This document shows positions 6,280 to 13,074 of a stretch of DNA of 13,074 nt, one piece after another. The stretch comes from JAVBNT01 sp031551355 (GTDB lineage: Bacteria > Vulcanimicrobiota > CADAWZ01). Location of the stretch: assembly GCA_031551355.1 (NCBI GenBank), contig JAVBNT010000040.1:1-13074 (forward strand). The letters run 5' to 3'. The notes beneath the pieces were generated by a model, which searched no databases, was not told where the DNA came from, and saw only the letters and a list, made by a program, of their open reading frames with translations. How positions within the stretch are numbered: position 1 is the first letter of the stretch; the number at the start of each line of letters is the position of its first letter. Position numbers and translations under genes: made by a program.

Positions 6280-7041
6280 ATGAACAAAAATACAATTATT
6301 ACGGCAGTGTTTCTTTCTGTATTGCCAATAATGCTTTGCAGCCTTACGGGAGACGTAAAAGCCGGCACAGCCATAGACAACAGCAAGACGGCGATAGGCA
6401 TGATGACTCAGGAATACATCGGCGATAACATCGCCGAGATCCCGATGATTTTTTATGACGGACTACAGCCTTCACTAAAAGATTACAACCATAAAAATCC
6501 GGAAATAGAACTTATAAACGGAGAAATTAAAAACGGCATCCAGCAGACATACAACAATTTCAATAAAAAAGGCAAAGACTGGATTGAAATTAAGACATAT
6601 CCGTTCACAAGCAAACGATATATTCAGTTCATCATCACATCCACCGTATTTCCCAATTACGGAACGGACGGCAGTGTCTGCTCATATAATTTCGACAAAA
6701 GCAAAAACAAATGGATCAGTATTGAAGAGATCCTGAAAGACATGAAACTCACCAAAGGCGAACTCGCAAAAAAAGTCAGCAATATGTATGCATCGGAAAA
6801 TAAAACATCTTCAATAACCAAAGCGGTCGCCAAAGGATTCCTCCTCAGCGGAAAATCAGCGGAAATTTTACTTGAAGTAAATATAAAGCACAAAAACTCC
6901 GAACCGGAGCAGCGCATATGCAAATACTCACCGTCAAATCAGCATCTGATCTTTTACAACGGCATATGCCTTTATGATAAAAGCAAAACAGATAAAATGA
7001 AACCGCCGCTCTTTTGCCAGAAGTATTCCAGAAACCAATAA
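6280..7041 (+). CDS. Exported protein of unknown function, possibly DUF3298-like
   Basis: This 253-residue protein has a signal peptide with cleavage likely after VKA (residue 28). The mature part contains a strand-rich region, WIEIKTYPFTSKRYIQFI, followed by a YNFDKSKNKWISIEEIL segment. That order (a YxSxxY-type strand, then a D-x-x-x-x-K-x-I-x-I-x-E turn) recalls DUF3298/RsiV-type extracellular domains, but the match is weak. Four cysteines remain after the signal peptide (VCSY, RICKY, GICLY, LFCQK), an even number that would allow two disulfides. The ATG has GGAGG eight bases upstream. It is followed 16 bp later by a lipoprotein gene on the same strand, so the two are probably co-transcribed. 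Confidence 0.86.
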   Translation: MNKNTIITAVFLSVLPIMLCSLTGDVKAGTAIDNSKTAIGMMTQEYIGDNIAEIPMIFYDGLQPSLKDYNHKNPEIELINGEIKNGIQQTYNNFNKKGKDWIEIKTYPFTSKRYIQFIITSTVFPNYGTDGSVCSYNFDKSKNKWISIEEILKDMKLTKGELAKKVSNMYASENKTSSITKAVAKGFLLSGKSAEILLEVNIKHKNSEPEQRICKYSPSNQHLIFYNGICLYDKSKTDKMKPPLFCQKYSRNQ

Positions 7042-7057
7042 AATCCAAGGACAAAAA

Positions 7058-7486
7058 ATGAAAAAAACAATTTTAACATTCACCTTTCTGACTGCAATGC
7101 TTTTTTCTTCCGGCTGCGGTGACGCGAAAAATAACAATGGCAAAAATATCCCCGGTGCAGACTGGAGAACAAACAGAGGCTATATACAGAAGGAAGTCAA
7201 CGATAAAAACGGCAAAAAAATATTTCTTCTGGATCTAGGCAGCAACTATGTGGGAATTTTCGATTATGACGGCAGCGGCCAGGCTCTGCAGGTTCTCGAA
7301 TTTGAAAAAATTGCCGATCTCAAATACGCCGGCGAGCACTGCGAATTCACCGATCTAAACGGAGACGGATATGCTGATTTCCGAATTCCGCAACCGGCTA
7401 AAGGAAAAATTTCGGAGCATAGATGGTACTACAGCCCGGAAAAAGGAATCTTCGTTAAAAAAGACAAAAAAATCCCGGAAAAATAA
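7058..7486 (+). CDS. Small lipoprotein with a DxNxDGxxD calcium-type loop (XAC2610-like)
   Basis: This 142-residue protein has a lipoprotein signal peptide; the lipobox reads SSGC with C20 as the lipid-modified residue. The key motif is DLNGDGYADFRI near residue 109, a DxNxDGxxD loop as found in EF-hand-like, FG-GAP and XAC2610-type domains, followed by a WYYSPEKGIFV strand. In XAC2610-type proteins the same order (DxNxDGxxD-x-R, then a W/Y-x-Y...F block) is typical, so that is the nearest family I can name, with moderate certainty. An earlier FDYDGSGQAL segment may be a second acidic loop. Ca2+ binding is inferred from the motif. AAGGA lies six bases before the ATG. It is the second gene of a pair with the exported protein upstream. 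Confidence 0.85.
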   Translation: MKKTILTFTFLTAMLFSSGCGDAKNNNGKNIPGADWRTNRGYIQKEVNDKNGKKIFLLDLGSNYVGIFDYDGSGQALQVLEFEKIADLKYAGEHCEFTDLNGDGYADFRIPQPAKGKISEHRWYYSPEKGIFVKKDKKIPEK

Positions 7487-7501
7487 AAATCGTCCCGGTT
7501 T

Positions 7502-7588
7502 TCAGACGAACGTGTAAATAACGGTAACATCTTTAAAGCTCTTCCTGTTGACCAAATCGCCGAACAAATTATTACAGCAGACAAATAA
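7502..7588 (+). pseudogene. Possible remnant of a cupin N-terminus
   Basis: In the 180 bp between the lipoprotein and the FIST gene, an open frame without a start codon reads GNIFKALPVDQIAEQIITADK and then stops. That pattern (N-[IL]-F-x-x-[IL]-P...E-x-[IL]) closely recalls the first 20 residues of small cupin proteins, which normally continue into the barrel. Nothing of a barrel follows; a promoter begins 13 bp later. It may be a gene fossil left by deletion, or chance. The resemblance is from memory and the stretch is short. Confidence 0.25.
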
Positions 7589-7600
7589 ATAGGCAATTTC

Positions 7601-7628
7601 TTGCACAAATCACCGAATATGTTATAAT
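7601..7628 (+). promoter_or_regulatory. Sigma-70-type promoter of the FIST-kinase operon
   Basis: A -35 box TTGCAC (7601-7606) and a perfect -10 box TATAAT (7623-7628) are separated by 16 bp. Transcription is predicted from about 7635, giving a leader of about 33 nt that contains the GGCGGAGG ribosome binding site. I see no clear operator dyad around it, so the operon may be expressed constitutively. Confidence 0.72.
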
Positions 7629-7667
7629 TCAATGGAATGACAATTATATTACAGGCGGAGGTTAAGT

Positions 7668-8870
7668 ATGAAATCAGCAACGGCAGTTACCGGGGAAATA
7701 GACGATCTGAACATCGCCGCGGATGAATTGACCGGAGATATCAGAGAAAAACTGAGCTTTGGCAAATCAAGCCTGGGAATAGTATTCTGCGATGCGGATG
7801 TCGATGTCGCGGAACTCGGCAGACAACTGCATACAAGACTTGGATTTGATATCGTAGGGCTGACAACTACAGCCACAATTGAAAAAACAAGCGGATATGG
7901 CGATATGGGAATAGTTATGACCGTAATTACAGGCGACGATGTGGAATTCACTGTCGCCGAAAGCGGAGAACTTCCTGAAACCGGATACCGGGAGCTTATC
8001 GGGACAAAATATTCACAATCCCGCTCAAATCTTAAGGCGGACCCCAAAGTAATATTTATTTTTGCGCCGTATATTGTAAATATCACTTCCGAAAACTATC
8101 TGGAAGCCCTCAGTGAGGCATCAGGCGGCCTGCCGGTTTTCGGAGGTGTGGCAACGGATCATTATGAACTCAAATACCAGAAAACATTCCATAACGGCAA
8201 TGAATTCCTGCGCGGAGTCGTTTTCGCTCTTATAGGCGGCAACGTGAAACCGGTATTTTCAATGGAACACAATTTCTCCACCACTGTCGAACGGCGCGGC
8301 ATTATTACTAAATCAACCGATAATATGGTTGAATGCGTAGACGATGTTACATTTAAGGAATTCCTGTCGGATTTCGGACCGGTGCCGGACGAGGAAAGTG
8401 TTATTTTTCACTATCAATCAACACCGTTTGCCATTGAGCTTCCCGACTATGAAAAAGGTGAGCAGCCGGTTGTCCGCGCACTCTGCACATTGGACCACGG
8501 AAACAGGGCCGGTGGATTTCTGTCCAAGATGCCGGAAAATTCGGCAATATCAATCAATGTATTATACCGTGACAATCTCTCGCAATCATGTGCGGCAACG
8601 CTTGACCGGCTTACGGAAAAGATGCGGCAAAATGAAAATTATGAATACAGCCTGATAATGGTTTCCACTTGCAATGCCAGACATCTGCTCATGGGAGACA
8701 CTAAAGACATAGAAGCAAAAATACTCAGCGAAAAACTGGCAGGTACCGGAGAAAGTCTTAACGCTTTCGGATTCTACGGATTTGGAGAAATGTGTCCGAC
8801 TGCCGTTTTGCCGGACGGACGCGCAAAAAACCGCTTTCACAACTGCTCATTTGCAGCTTGCGCAATCTAG
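7668..8870 (+). CDS. FIST-domain sensor protein (NosP-like arrangement)
   Basis: This 400-residue soluble protein has no signal peptide or membrane segment. Residues about 30-225 fit the FIST_N domain (FGKSSLGIVF start, GFDIVGLTTTATI, and the GGLPVFGGVATD block at 153-164). Residues about 226-395 fit FIST_C, including VSTCNARHLLMGD and the characteristic GFYGFGEM...FHNCSF ending (368-395). FIST domains are intracellular small-ligand sensors; NosP proteins of this family bind heme and respond to nitric oxide, and they are encoded beside a histidine kinase they control. Length (about 400) and position directly before a hybrid kinase match that arrangement. Eight Cys and eight His are present, including H391 in the conserved C-terminal block, but I cannot say which, if any, ligates heme. 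GGAGG lies six bases before the ATG, and the kinase starts 21 bp downstream. Confidence 0.93.
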   Translation: MKSATAVTGEIDDLNIAADELTGDIREKLSFGKSSLGIVFCDADVDVAELGRQLHTRLGFDIVGLTTTATIEKTSGYGDMGIVMTVITGDDVEFTVAESGELPETGYRELIGTKYSQSRSNLKADPKVIFIFAPYIVNITSENYLEALSEASGGLPVFGGVATDHYELKYQKTFHNGNEFLRGVVFALIGGNVKPVFSMEHNFSTTVERRGIITKSTDNMVECVDDVTFKEFLSDFGPVPDEESVIFHYQSTPFAIELPDYEKGEQPVVRALCTLDHGNRAGGFLSKMPENSAISINVLYRDNLSQSCAATLDRLTEKMRQNENYEYSLIMVSTCNARHLLMGDTKDIEAKILSEKLAGTGESLNAFGFYGFGEMCPTAVLPDGRAKNRFHNCSFAACAI

Positions 8871-8891
8871 GACAAAATTAAGGATTCTCCT

Positions 8892-10931
8892 ATGGACAGT
8901 CAAAACGATATATCCTCCCTGACGAATGAAAACCGCGTTCTAAAACGACGCGTGGAACGTATGACAAGGGAATTTAAACACCTTGTAAATCTTCATGAAC
9001 AGGCCACCAGAACGCGGGATTACAGTGAGCGGGAAAAGCAGCTGCAATACGAGTATAATTATCTGTTTCTGGAAAACTCAACAGATATGATCTTCGTGCT
9101 CGATCACGATATGAAATTCAAGCTCGGTACAAGGGTGCTGGTAAATTTTTTAGGTTACATAGACAGCAGCCACCTTACCGACATGAATTTCAAAGACATT
9201 TTTACAAGTCAAATGCCGGTATGCTGGCTTGTATCTACAGAAAAGCGTCTGTTGTCGGTCATAAAAACCAGACAGCATCTGACTTATACAGAAGAAATTG
9301 AACTGCTCCCAGAGCCAAGGGTCTTCAATATTTCAATCTCTCCGGCAATAAATTCACGCGGCGAAGTCATGGGTGTCATCTGCCATATGCACGATACCAC
9401 GGAGCTTGTCCGCATAAAAGAGGCCGCCGAAGCTGCAACGAAAGCAAAAAGTTCATTTCTGGCCAGCATGAGCCATGAAATCAGAACACCTATGAATGCA
9501 ATAAAAGGCTTGACGGAGCTGCTTGAGCGCACAGAGTTAACCGCACAGCAGCATATATACGTAAGCAATACCATAAGAGCAACGGAAAGCCTCCTAAAAA
9601 TCATTGATGACGTGCTGGACATATCCAAACTTGAGGCCAACCGTTATATGATTGTAAACGCGCAATATGACACAGCTTCGGCATTGGGAGATTTGTGCAA
9701 CTTAATGCAGCCGAAAGCAGAAGCGAAAGGATTATATTTCGTGGCCAATATAGAGCCGTCAATCCCCAAGGGATTAAACGGGGATATTGTCCGCATAAAA
9801 CAGATACTGATAAATATCATCAACAATGCCATAAAATTTACCCATACCGGAGGAATAAGCCTAAGCGTATCAGGAGAATATAAAAACGATACTTATTATC
9901 AGATATACAAAATAAAAGACACCGGCCAGGGTATAAAACAGGAAGATATAGATAAAATTTTTCAGGCATTCGAACAGGCCGATTTTTATAAAAACCGCAA
10001 CATATCCGGAACAGGCCTTGGGCTTGCCATAAGTAAAAATCTTGCCGAGTTGATGGGAGGATGTATAACGGTTGAAAGCGATTACGGCAAAGGCTCAACA
10101 TTCACCGTCCGGCTCAAACAGGAAATTGCCGATAAAAGTCCCATTGCCGCCATAAAAGATCCGGGCAGCAAGCGTGTGCTTTATCTGTGTGACGATCCGG
10201 GGATAATTTCCGCAGTAACCGGAATGTATGCCAGCCTTTCCGCCGATATTGACGTTGCAACCGACAGTGACGCATTCGCAGATATGCTGTCCAAAAACAA
10301 TTATACTCATGTAGTAACGACACTGGACAACGACCCGGATATTATCCGCAAAAACGAAGAAGCACTCAGAAAATGTTCCGTGGCATCGGTTAAAAGTCTG
10401 GCCATATACTCCAAGCTCAACATGCCCGACTACGTTCAAATCCTGTTCCGCCCGGTGTTGGTAATGACCCTGGCGGCATTCCTTAACAACGAACTTTCAA
10501 AACCGGTGAACCCGAAAAAAGAAAATGAAATCCTCGGAAGCGTACTGTATACCGATGCGCGTGTTCTCGTTGTAGACGACAATGAAATAAATCTGCTTGT
10601 CGCTTCGGAAATCCTGCGGGCATACGGGATAGAACCGGAAATGGCTTCCGATGGTGAACAGGCTGTCAAACTAATCAAAGCGAATAAATATGATTTAGTA
10701 TTTATGGACCATATGATGCCGGGAATGGACGGTTTACAGGCAACTGAAATAATCCGCAAACAAACTTGCATAGAACAGCCGGCGATAATAGCCCTGACGG
10801 CAAACGCAATCTTCGGAATGGAAAAAATGTATCTCGAAAACGGTTTTGACGGTTATATAACGAAACCTATCGACACGGCAGCGCTTGATTTGATACTGGC
10901 CAAATGGCTGGGCGCAAACAGCAGTAATTAA
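8892..10931 (+). CDS. Soluble PAS hybrid histidine kinase with a degenerate and an intact receiver
   Basis: This 679-residue kinase has no membrane segment. Order: N-terminal coiled coil (about 7-53), PAS domain (about 54-172), dimerisation domain with H-box SMSHEIRTP (H195), and ATPase domain with N-box (N312), G1 DTGQG (343-347), F-box FQAFEQAD and G2 GTGLGL (373-378). A first receiver-like domain (about 427-535) keeps D434/D435 but has Thr where the phospho-acceptor Asp should be (T477) and Arg for the conserved Lys (R520), so it is probably a pseudo-receiver. The second receiver (about 556-672) is complete: D562/D563, D606, T636, K658. It lies 21 bp after the FIST gene and is likely controlled by that protein. 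No HPt domain or output regulator is encoded here, so the phosphate must pass to a partner elsewhere. No strong terminator follows; a TAACC-GAAA-GGTTA hairpin sits at 10968-10981. Confidence 0.95.
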   Translation: MDSQNDISSLTNENRVLKRRVERMTREFKHLVNLHEQATRTRDYSEREKQLQYEYNYLFLENSTDMIFVLDHDMKFKLGTRVLVNFLGYIDSSHLTDMNFKDIFTSQMPVCWLVSTEKRLLSVIKTRQHLTYTEEIELLPEPRVFNISISPAINSRGEVMGVICHMHDTTELVRIKEAAEAATKAKSSFLASMSHEIRTPMNAIKGLTELLERTELTAQQHIYVSNTIRATESLLKIIDDVLDISKLEANRYMIVNAQYDTASALGDLCNLMQPKAEAKGLYFVANIEPSIPKGLNGDIVRIKQILINIINNAIKFTHTGGISLSVSGEYKNDTYYQIYKIKDTGQGIKQEDIDKIFQAFEQADFYKNRNISGTGLGLAISKNLAELMGGCITVESDYGKGSTFTVRLKQEIADKSPIAAIKDPGSKRVLYLCDDPGIISAVTGMYASLSADIDVATDSDAFADMLSKNNYTHVVTTLDNDPDIIRKNEEALRKCSVASVKSLAIYSKLNMPDYVQILFRPVLVMTLAAFLNNELSKPVNPKKENEILGSVLYTDARVLVVDDNEINLLVASEILRAYGIEPEMASDGEQAVKLIKANKYDLVFMDHMMPGMDGLQATEIIRKQTCIEQPAIIALTANAIFGMEKMYLENGFDGYITKPIDTAALDLILAKWLGANSSN

Positions 10932-11064
10932 TCACAGAAACTTATAGACGACCGTAGAATTATTCAATAACCGAAAGGTTAGCCTTTGCTATTATTCCGG
11001 TATTACGGAAACCTTCAGATTTTACGACCGACGGCAAATTTACCGTTTTACTTTTCTTTTTCAG

Positions 11065-11093
11065 TTGACTCTATTAAGAAAATACATTATTAT
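11065..11093 (+). promoter_or_regulatory. Sigma-70-type promoter of the Pro-Thr stalk lipoprotein
   Basis: A -35 box TTGACT (11065-11070), a 17-bp spacer and a -10 box TATTAT (11088-11093) predict a start near 11100, 25 bases before the ATG. Just upstream a near-perfect dyad, ACGG-C-AAATTT-A-CCGT (11031-11046), could be an operator or a weak upstream terminator hairpin followed by T-rich sequence. Confidence 0.7.
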
Positions 11094-11124
11094 TACATCA
11101 TATATATTCTAAAAGGAAGGTATT

Positions 11125-12402
11125 ATGATAAAAAATTTAACAGCGATAATTTTATTGTTCACACTCTGCGGCTGCGGCGCCCAGAACTGCAATACGGCCT
11201 TCGGCGGCGGCAATAATCCGGTTCCAATACCAACACCTACTCCAACACCTACGCCCACTCCTACTCCCACGCCCACTCCTACACCCCATAATGTCAGGAT
11301 AGCGGTCATTGACGACGAAAATCAGCCATATACGGGAGCGACAGTAAACCTGACTCCGGCCCCTAAAAACGCCGCGAAAAACAGCGAACTTTCCTGGGTG
11401 GCAAACCGCAATGAATATCATGACGGTTCCCTGGAAGACGGCATTTACGCACTGGCCATCCCCGGATATTCCGCAGAAACGGCAGATTTTGAAATAAAAT
11501 CCGACACGGAGACTGTAGTAGTCAAACTTACAAGAAGCGTTCTCAACAATTTCAGAGTCAACTTTAAAAACCCCGACAATACAAACATCAGCCAAGATGA
11601 CATTATTCAGGCGCCAGATACAGTTGCCTATTATACTAAGCTGCCTTCCGATTCTTTAATGGCATATCCGCTTACTTCATCATATTACATCACATACCCT
11701 CTCGCAAATCAATTCGGTCTTCCGGCACTAGCTCCGATTTTAAAAGCCGGACCCAGAACATTCTATCCGACAACGAACACCACAAATCTATACGCCCCAA
11801 AAGTTGTAACAATTCTCAACGATCAGACATCGCCCATGGACGTAAACATGGCGGCAAAACCTGTTAACATAGCCTATATAAGACTGGACCGCGAGCCGAT
11901 AGATCTCACCGGCGAAACATTTACAATGACCTCGTCATCCCATTCACAGAGCCATCCCATTATGGGACTTAACCTCACAAGTATACAGATGGAATTTTAT
12001 GATCATCCGGCAGGAACATATACGTTTAATATCCCTGATTTTTCAGACGAGTCAAAAGAACTCACGGTCACGGCTTCCGGCTCTCAGCTGGGCGGAAGCA
12101 GACAAAAATTTACAAGGATAAAATCCGCATTCTCACTTAAAATTTATAAACCGAAAAATCCGGACGGATCATATGACGAACTCACATCGGCAACTACCGT
12201 TTCACTGACACGTCCGACTTTTTTTACTCCGGAAAATATCAGCCTTACTTACCAAAACGGAATATGGACAACTTCCGATGGTAATATTGAAGCCGGAAAC
12301 TATCAAATAACCGTAACAGAGCCGTCCTACGGCAGTTACATAGGCAAGCTCACCGTTTGCAGGGATAATTTTGAAAAAGTACTTGTATTGAACGCCCCTT
12401 AG
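11125..12402 (+). CDS. Lipoprotein with Pro-Thr stalk and beta-sandwich domains
   Basis: This 425-residue lipoprotein has lipobox LCGC (C17), with no Asp after the cysteine, so outer-membrane delivery is likely. A (Pro-Thr)9 tract at residues 36-54 acts as an extended stalk lifting the rest off the membrane. Residues about 57-135 form a beta-sandwich module (VRIAVIDDENQPYTGATVNL...GIYALAIPGYSAET) similar to modules in the lipoprotein at 1767-3275, which has DENNSAFLGARVSL and HYTVSLTGYSADS at the same places. A middle region (about 140-300) is not recognised. The C-terminal part (about 295-420) again parallels the other lipoprotein, including a GTYTFNIP strand, a TASGS turn and a final VLVL. 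No catalytic motif is seen; a surface-exposed binding or structural role is inferred. The ribosome binding site is AAGGAAGG, four bases before the ATG. Confidence 0.9.
   Translation: MIKNLTAIILLFTLCGCGAQNCNTAFGGGNNPVPIPTPTPTPTPTPTPTPTPTPHNVRIAVIDDENQPYTGATVNLTPAPKNAAKNSELSWVANRNEYHDGSLEDGIYALAIPGYSAETADFEIKSDTETVVVKLTRSVLNNFRVNFKNPDNTNISQDDIIQAPDTVAYYTKLPSDSLMAYPLTSSYYITYPLANQFGLPALAPILKAGPRTFYPTTNTTNLYAPKVVTILNDQTSPMDVNMAAKPVNIAYIRLDREPIDLTGETFTMTSSSHSQSHPIMGLNLTSIQMEFYDHPAGTYTFNIPDFSDESKELTVTASGSQLGGSRQKFTRIKSAFSLKIYKPKNPDGSYDELTSATTVSLTRPTFFTPENISLTYQNGIWTTSDGNIEAGNYQITVTEPSYGSYIGKLTVCRDNFEKVLVLNAP
11230..11286 (+). repeat. Tandem Pro-Thr codon tract
   Basis: Nineteen consecutive codons alternate Pro and Thr as a degenerate 6-bp tandem repeat. 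The codons are mixed (CCA, CCT, CCC; ACA, ACT, ACG), so the protein repeat is more regular than the DNA repeat. It forms the stalk of the lipoprotein. Confidence 0.9.
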
Positions 12403-12432
12403 TCAAAGCTCAAAAATTATGTTGTTCAAGCG

Positions 12433-12465
12433 ATTTCCAGGAGTTTTAAAAACTACTATGGAAAT
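12433..12465. promoter_or_regulatory. Nested dyad before the small exported gene
   Basis: ATTTCCA (12433-12439) pairs with TGGAAAT (12459-12465), and inside it AGTTTT (12442-12447) pairs with AAAACT (12449-12454). There is no T run after it, so it is a poor rho-independent terminator for the upstream lipoprotein gene. It could be a binding site or leader structure for the gene at 12502. I see no clear promoter in 12403-12501. Confidence 0.35.
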
Positions 12466-12501
12466 AGAAAATATTATGAAAAATTTCAGGAGGGAACATT
12501 T

Positions 12502-12918
12502 ATGAAAAATTACAAACCGGTATTTCTATTTATTATGTTAGCACTGCTGCTGGGAACGGCATGGGCTGCCGGAGGAGGATTAAGCGTAAAAGAATATCAA
12601 AAGGCAGATCAGAAAGCCTTCAGCAAAATCTACAAGTACACGGAAAAAAGCGGCCCGGAGCTGTGCGCACTGACAATTTCACATAAAAAAGGCCTGAAAA
12701 ATCTGAAAATTAAAGAACTTAAATTCAAAAACTCGGAACTCCATGACGGGAAAACATTGTTCGAGCTGCCGGCATTAAAAGCAAATGAGGCTCTTGTCGC
12801 CACTATGCAGATCGGCAGCATGGTTCCTGAAAGAAAAATCATTTTTACCGATTTAAACAATAAAGTGCACACCTATACCGTAACGTTGGGTAATGACGGT
12901 CTGGTAGTAGGAGAGTAA
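12502..12918 (+). CDS. Small exported protein of unknown function
   Basis: This 138-residue protein has a clear Sec signal peptide (basic start MKNYK, hydrophobic core, cleavage likely after TAWA at residue 22). The mature part of about 116 residues is Lys-rich in its first half (KKGLKNLKIKELKFKN) and strand-rich in its second half, with one Cys (ELCAL). I do not recognise a family. The ATG has AGGAGGG with GGAGG eight bases upstream. It lies 99 bp after the stop of the Pro-Thr lipoprotein on the same strand and could be co-transcribed with it, since no terminator separates them. Confidence 0.84.
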   Translation: MKNYKPVFLFIMLALLLGTAWAAGGGLSVKEYQKADQKAFSKIYKYTEKSGPELCALTISHKKGLKNLKIKELKFKNSELHDGKTLFELPALKANEALVATMQIGSMVPERKIIFTDLNNKVHTYTVTLGNDGLVVGE

Positions 12919-13006
12919 GCGTCAAACCAAAGGCACATTGAATAGTTATGCGAATTCTCCTAAAATCGGATAGTAAGTGGGTTTGGCATTTCTGTTGCTT
13001 TTCGAC

Positions 13007-13070
13007 TTTCCTTACAGATATTCTGTCGGCGGCAAATCCCGATGCCGCCTTCTTCATAACTGTAAGGAAA
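13007..13070. repeat. Nested inverted repeat at the window edge
   Basis: An exact 11-bp outer pair, TTTCCTTACAG (13007-13017) with CTGTAAGGAAA (13060-13070), encloses an exact 7-bp inner pair, GGCGGCA (13028-13034) with TGCCGCC (13043-13049), around an 8-nt loop. About ten unpaired bases lie on each side between the stems. It sits 88 bp after the last gene and could be a terminator (inner stem followed by TTCTTC) or a palindromic element like those at the other end, though its sequence is unrelated to theirs. Positions 12919-13006 hold nothing I recognise. Confidence 0.6.
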
Positions 13071-13074
13071 TGAC

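Noticed and set aside
7429..7680. Minus-strand 83-codon frame between the lipoprotein and FIST genes
   Set aside because: It overlaps the ends of both plus-strand genes and the FIST promoter, and has no ribosome binding site.
12458..12505. A 15-codon open frame whose TGA overlaps the ATG of the gene at 12502
   Set aside because: The overlap looks like translational coupling, but AGGAG lies about 15 bases upstream, too far, and the start lies within the dyad arm. Probably chance.

Overview
The window reads as an accessory stretch from a diderm bacterium I cannot place in a phylum. Its features are moderate GC, strong GGAGG ribosome binding sites, some TTG or GTG starts, and an unusually high share of exported proteins: three lipoproteins and four proteins with Sec signal peptides out of ten complete genes. 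No rRNA, tRNA, CRISPR array or transposase gene is visible.

Layout. Positions 1-414 are non-coding and rich in hairpins, ending in two large palindromic repeats (A and B). Next come a minus-strand Nudix hydrolase with an extra HAD-like N-terminal domain (412-1443), a terminator, and a minus-strand lipoprotein of beta-sandwich repeats (1767-3275). A near-consensus promoter overlapping a perfect 22-bp inverted repeat drives a small cytoplasmic protein of the type I recall as DUF6530 (3528-4007). Positions 4008-4441 hold more copies and fragments of the palindromic repeat. A minus-strand pair of exported proteins follows (5529-6041, then 4436-5506), and divergently a plus-strand pair (6280-7041 exported, 7058-7486 lipoprotein). 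After a short coding fossil comes a two-gene signalling operon with its own promoter: a FIST-domain sensor (7668-8870) and a soluble PAS hybrid histidine kinase (8892-10931). The window ends with a second beta-sandwich lipoprotein with a Pro-Thr stalk (11125-12402), a small exported protein (12502-12918) and another nested inverted repeat.

How the parts work together. The clearest functional unit is the FIST-kinase operon. FIST proteins of the NosP type sit beside histidine kinases and control them in response to nitric oxide; this pair has the same arrangement, and neither protein has a membrane segment, so an intracellular signal is likely. Most of the remaining genes encode envelope or exported proteins of unknown role, and the two large lipoproteins look like distant paralogues.

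The most unusual structure is the family of roughly 90-126 bp palindromes at gene 3' ends. The copies differ in sequence but keep their base pairing through compensatory changes, and two of them contain the stop codon of the adjoining gene.
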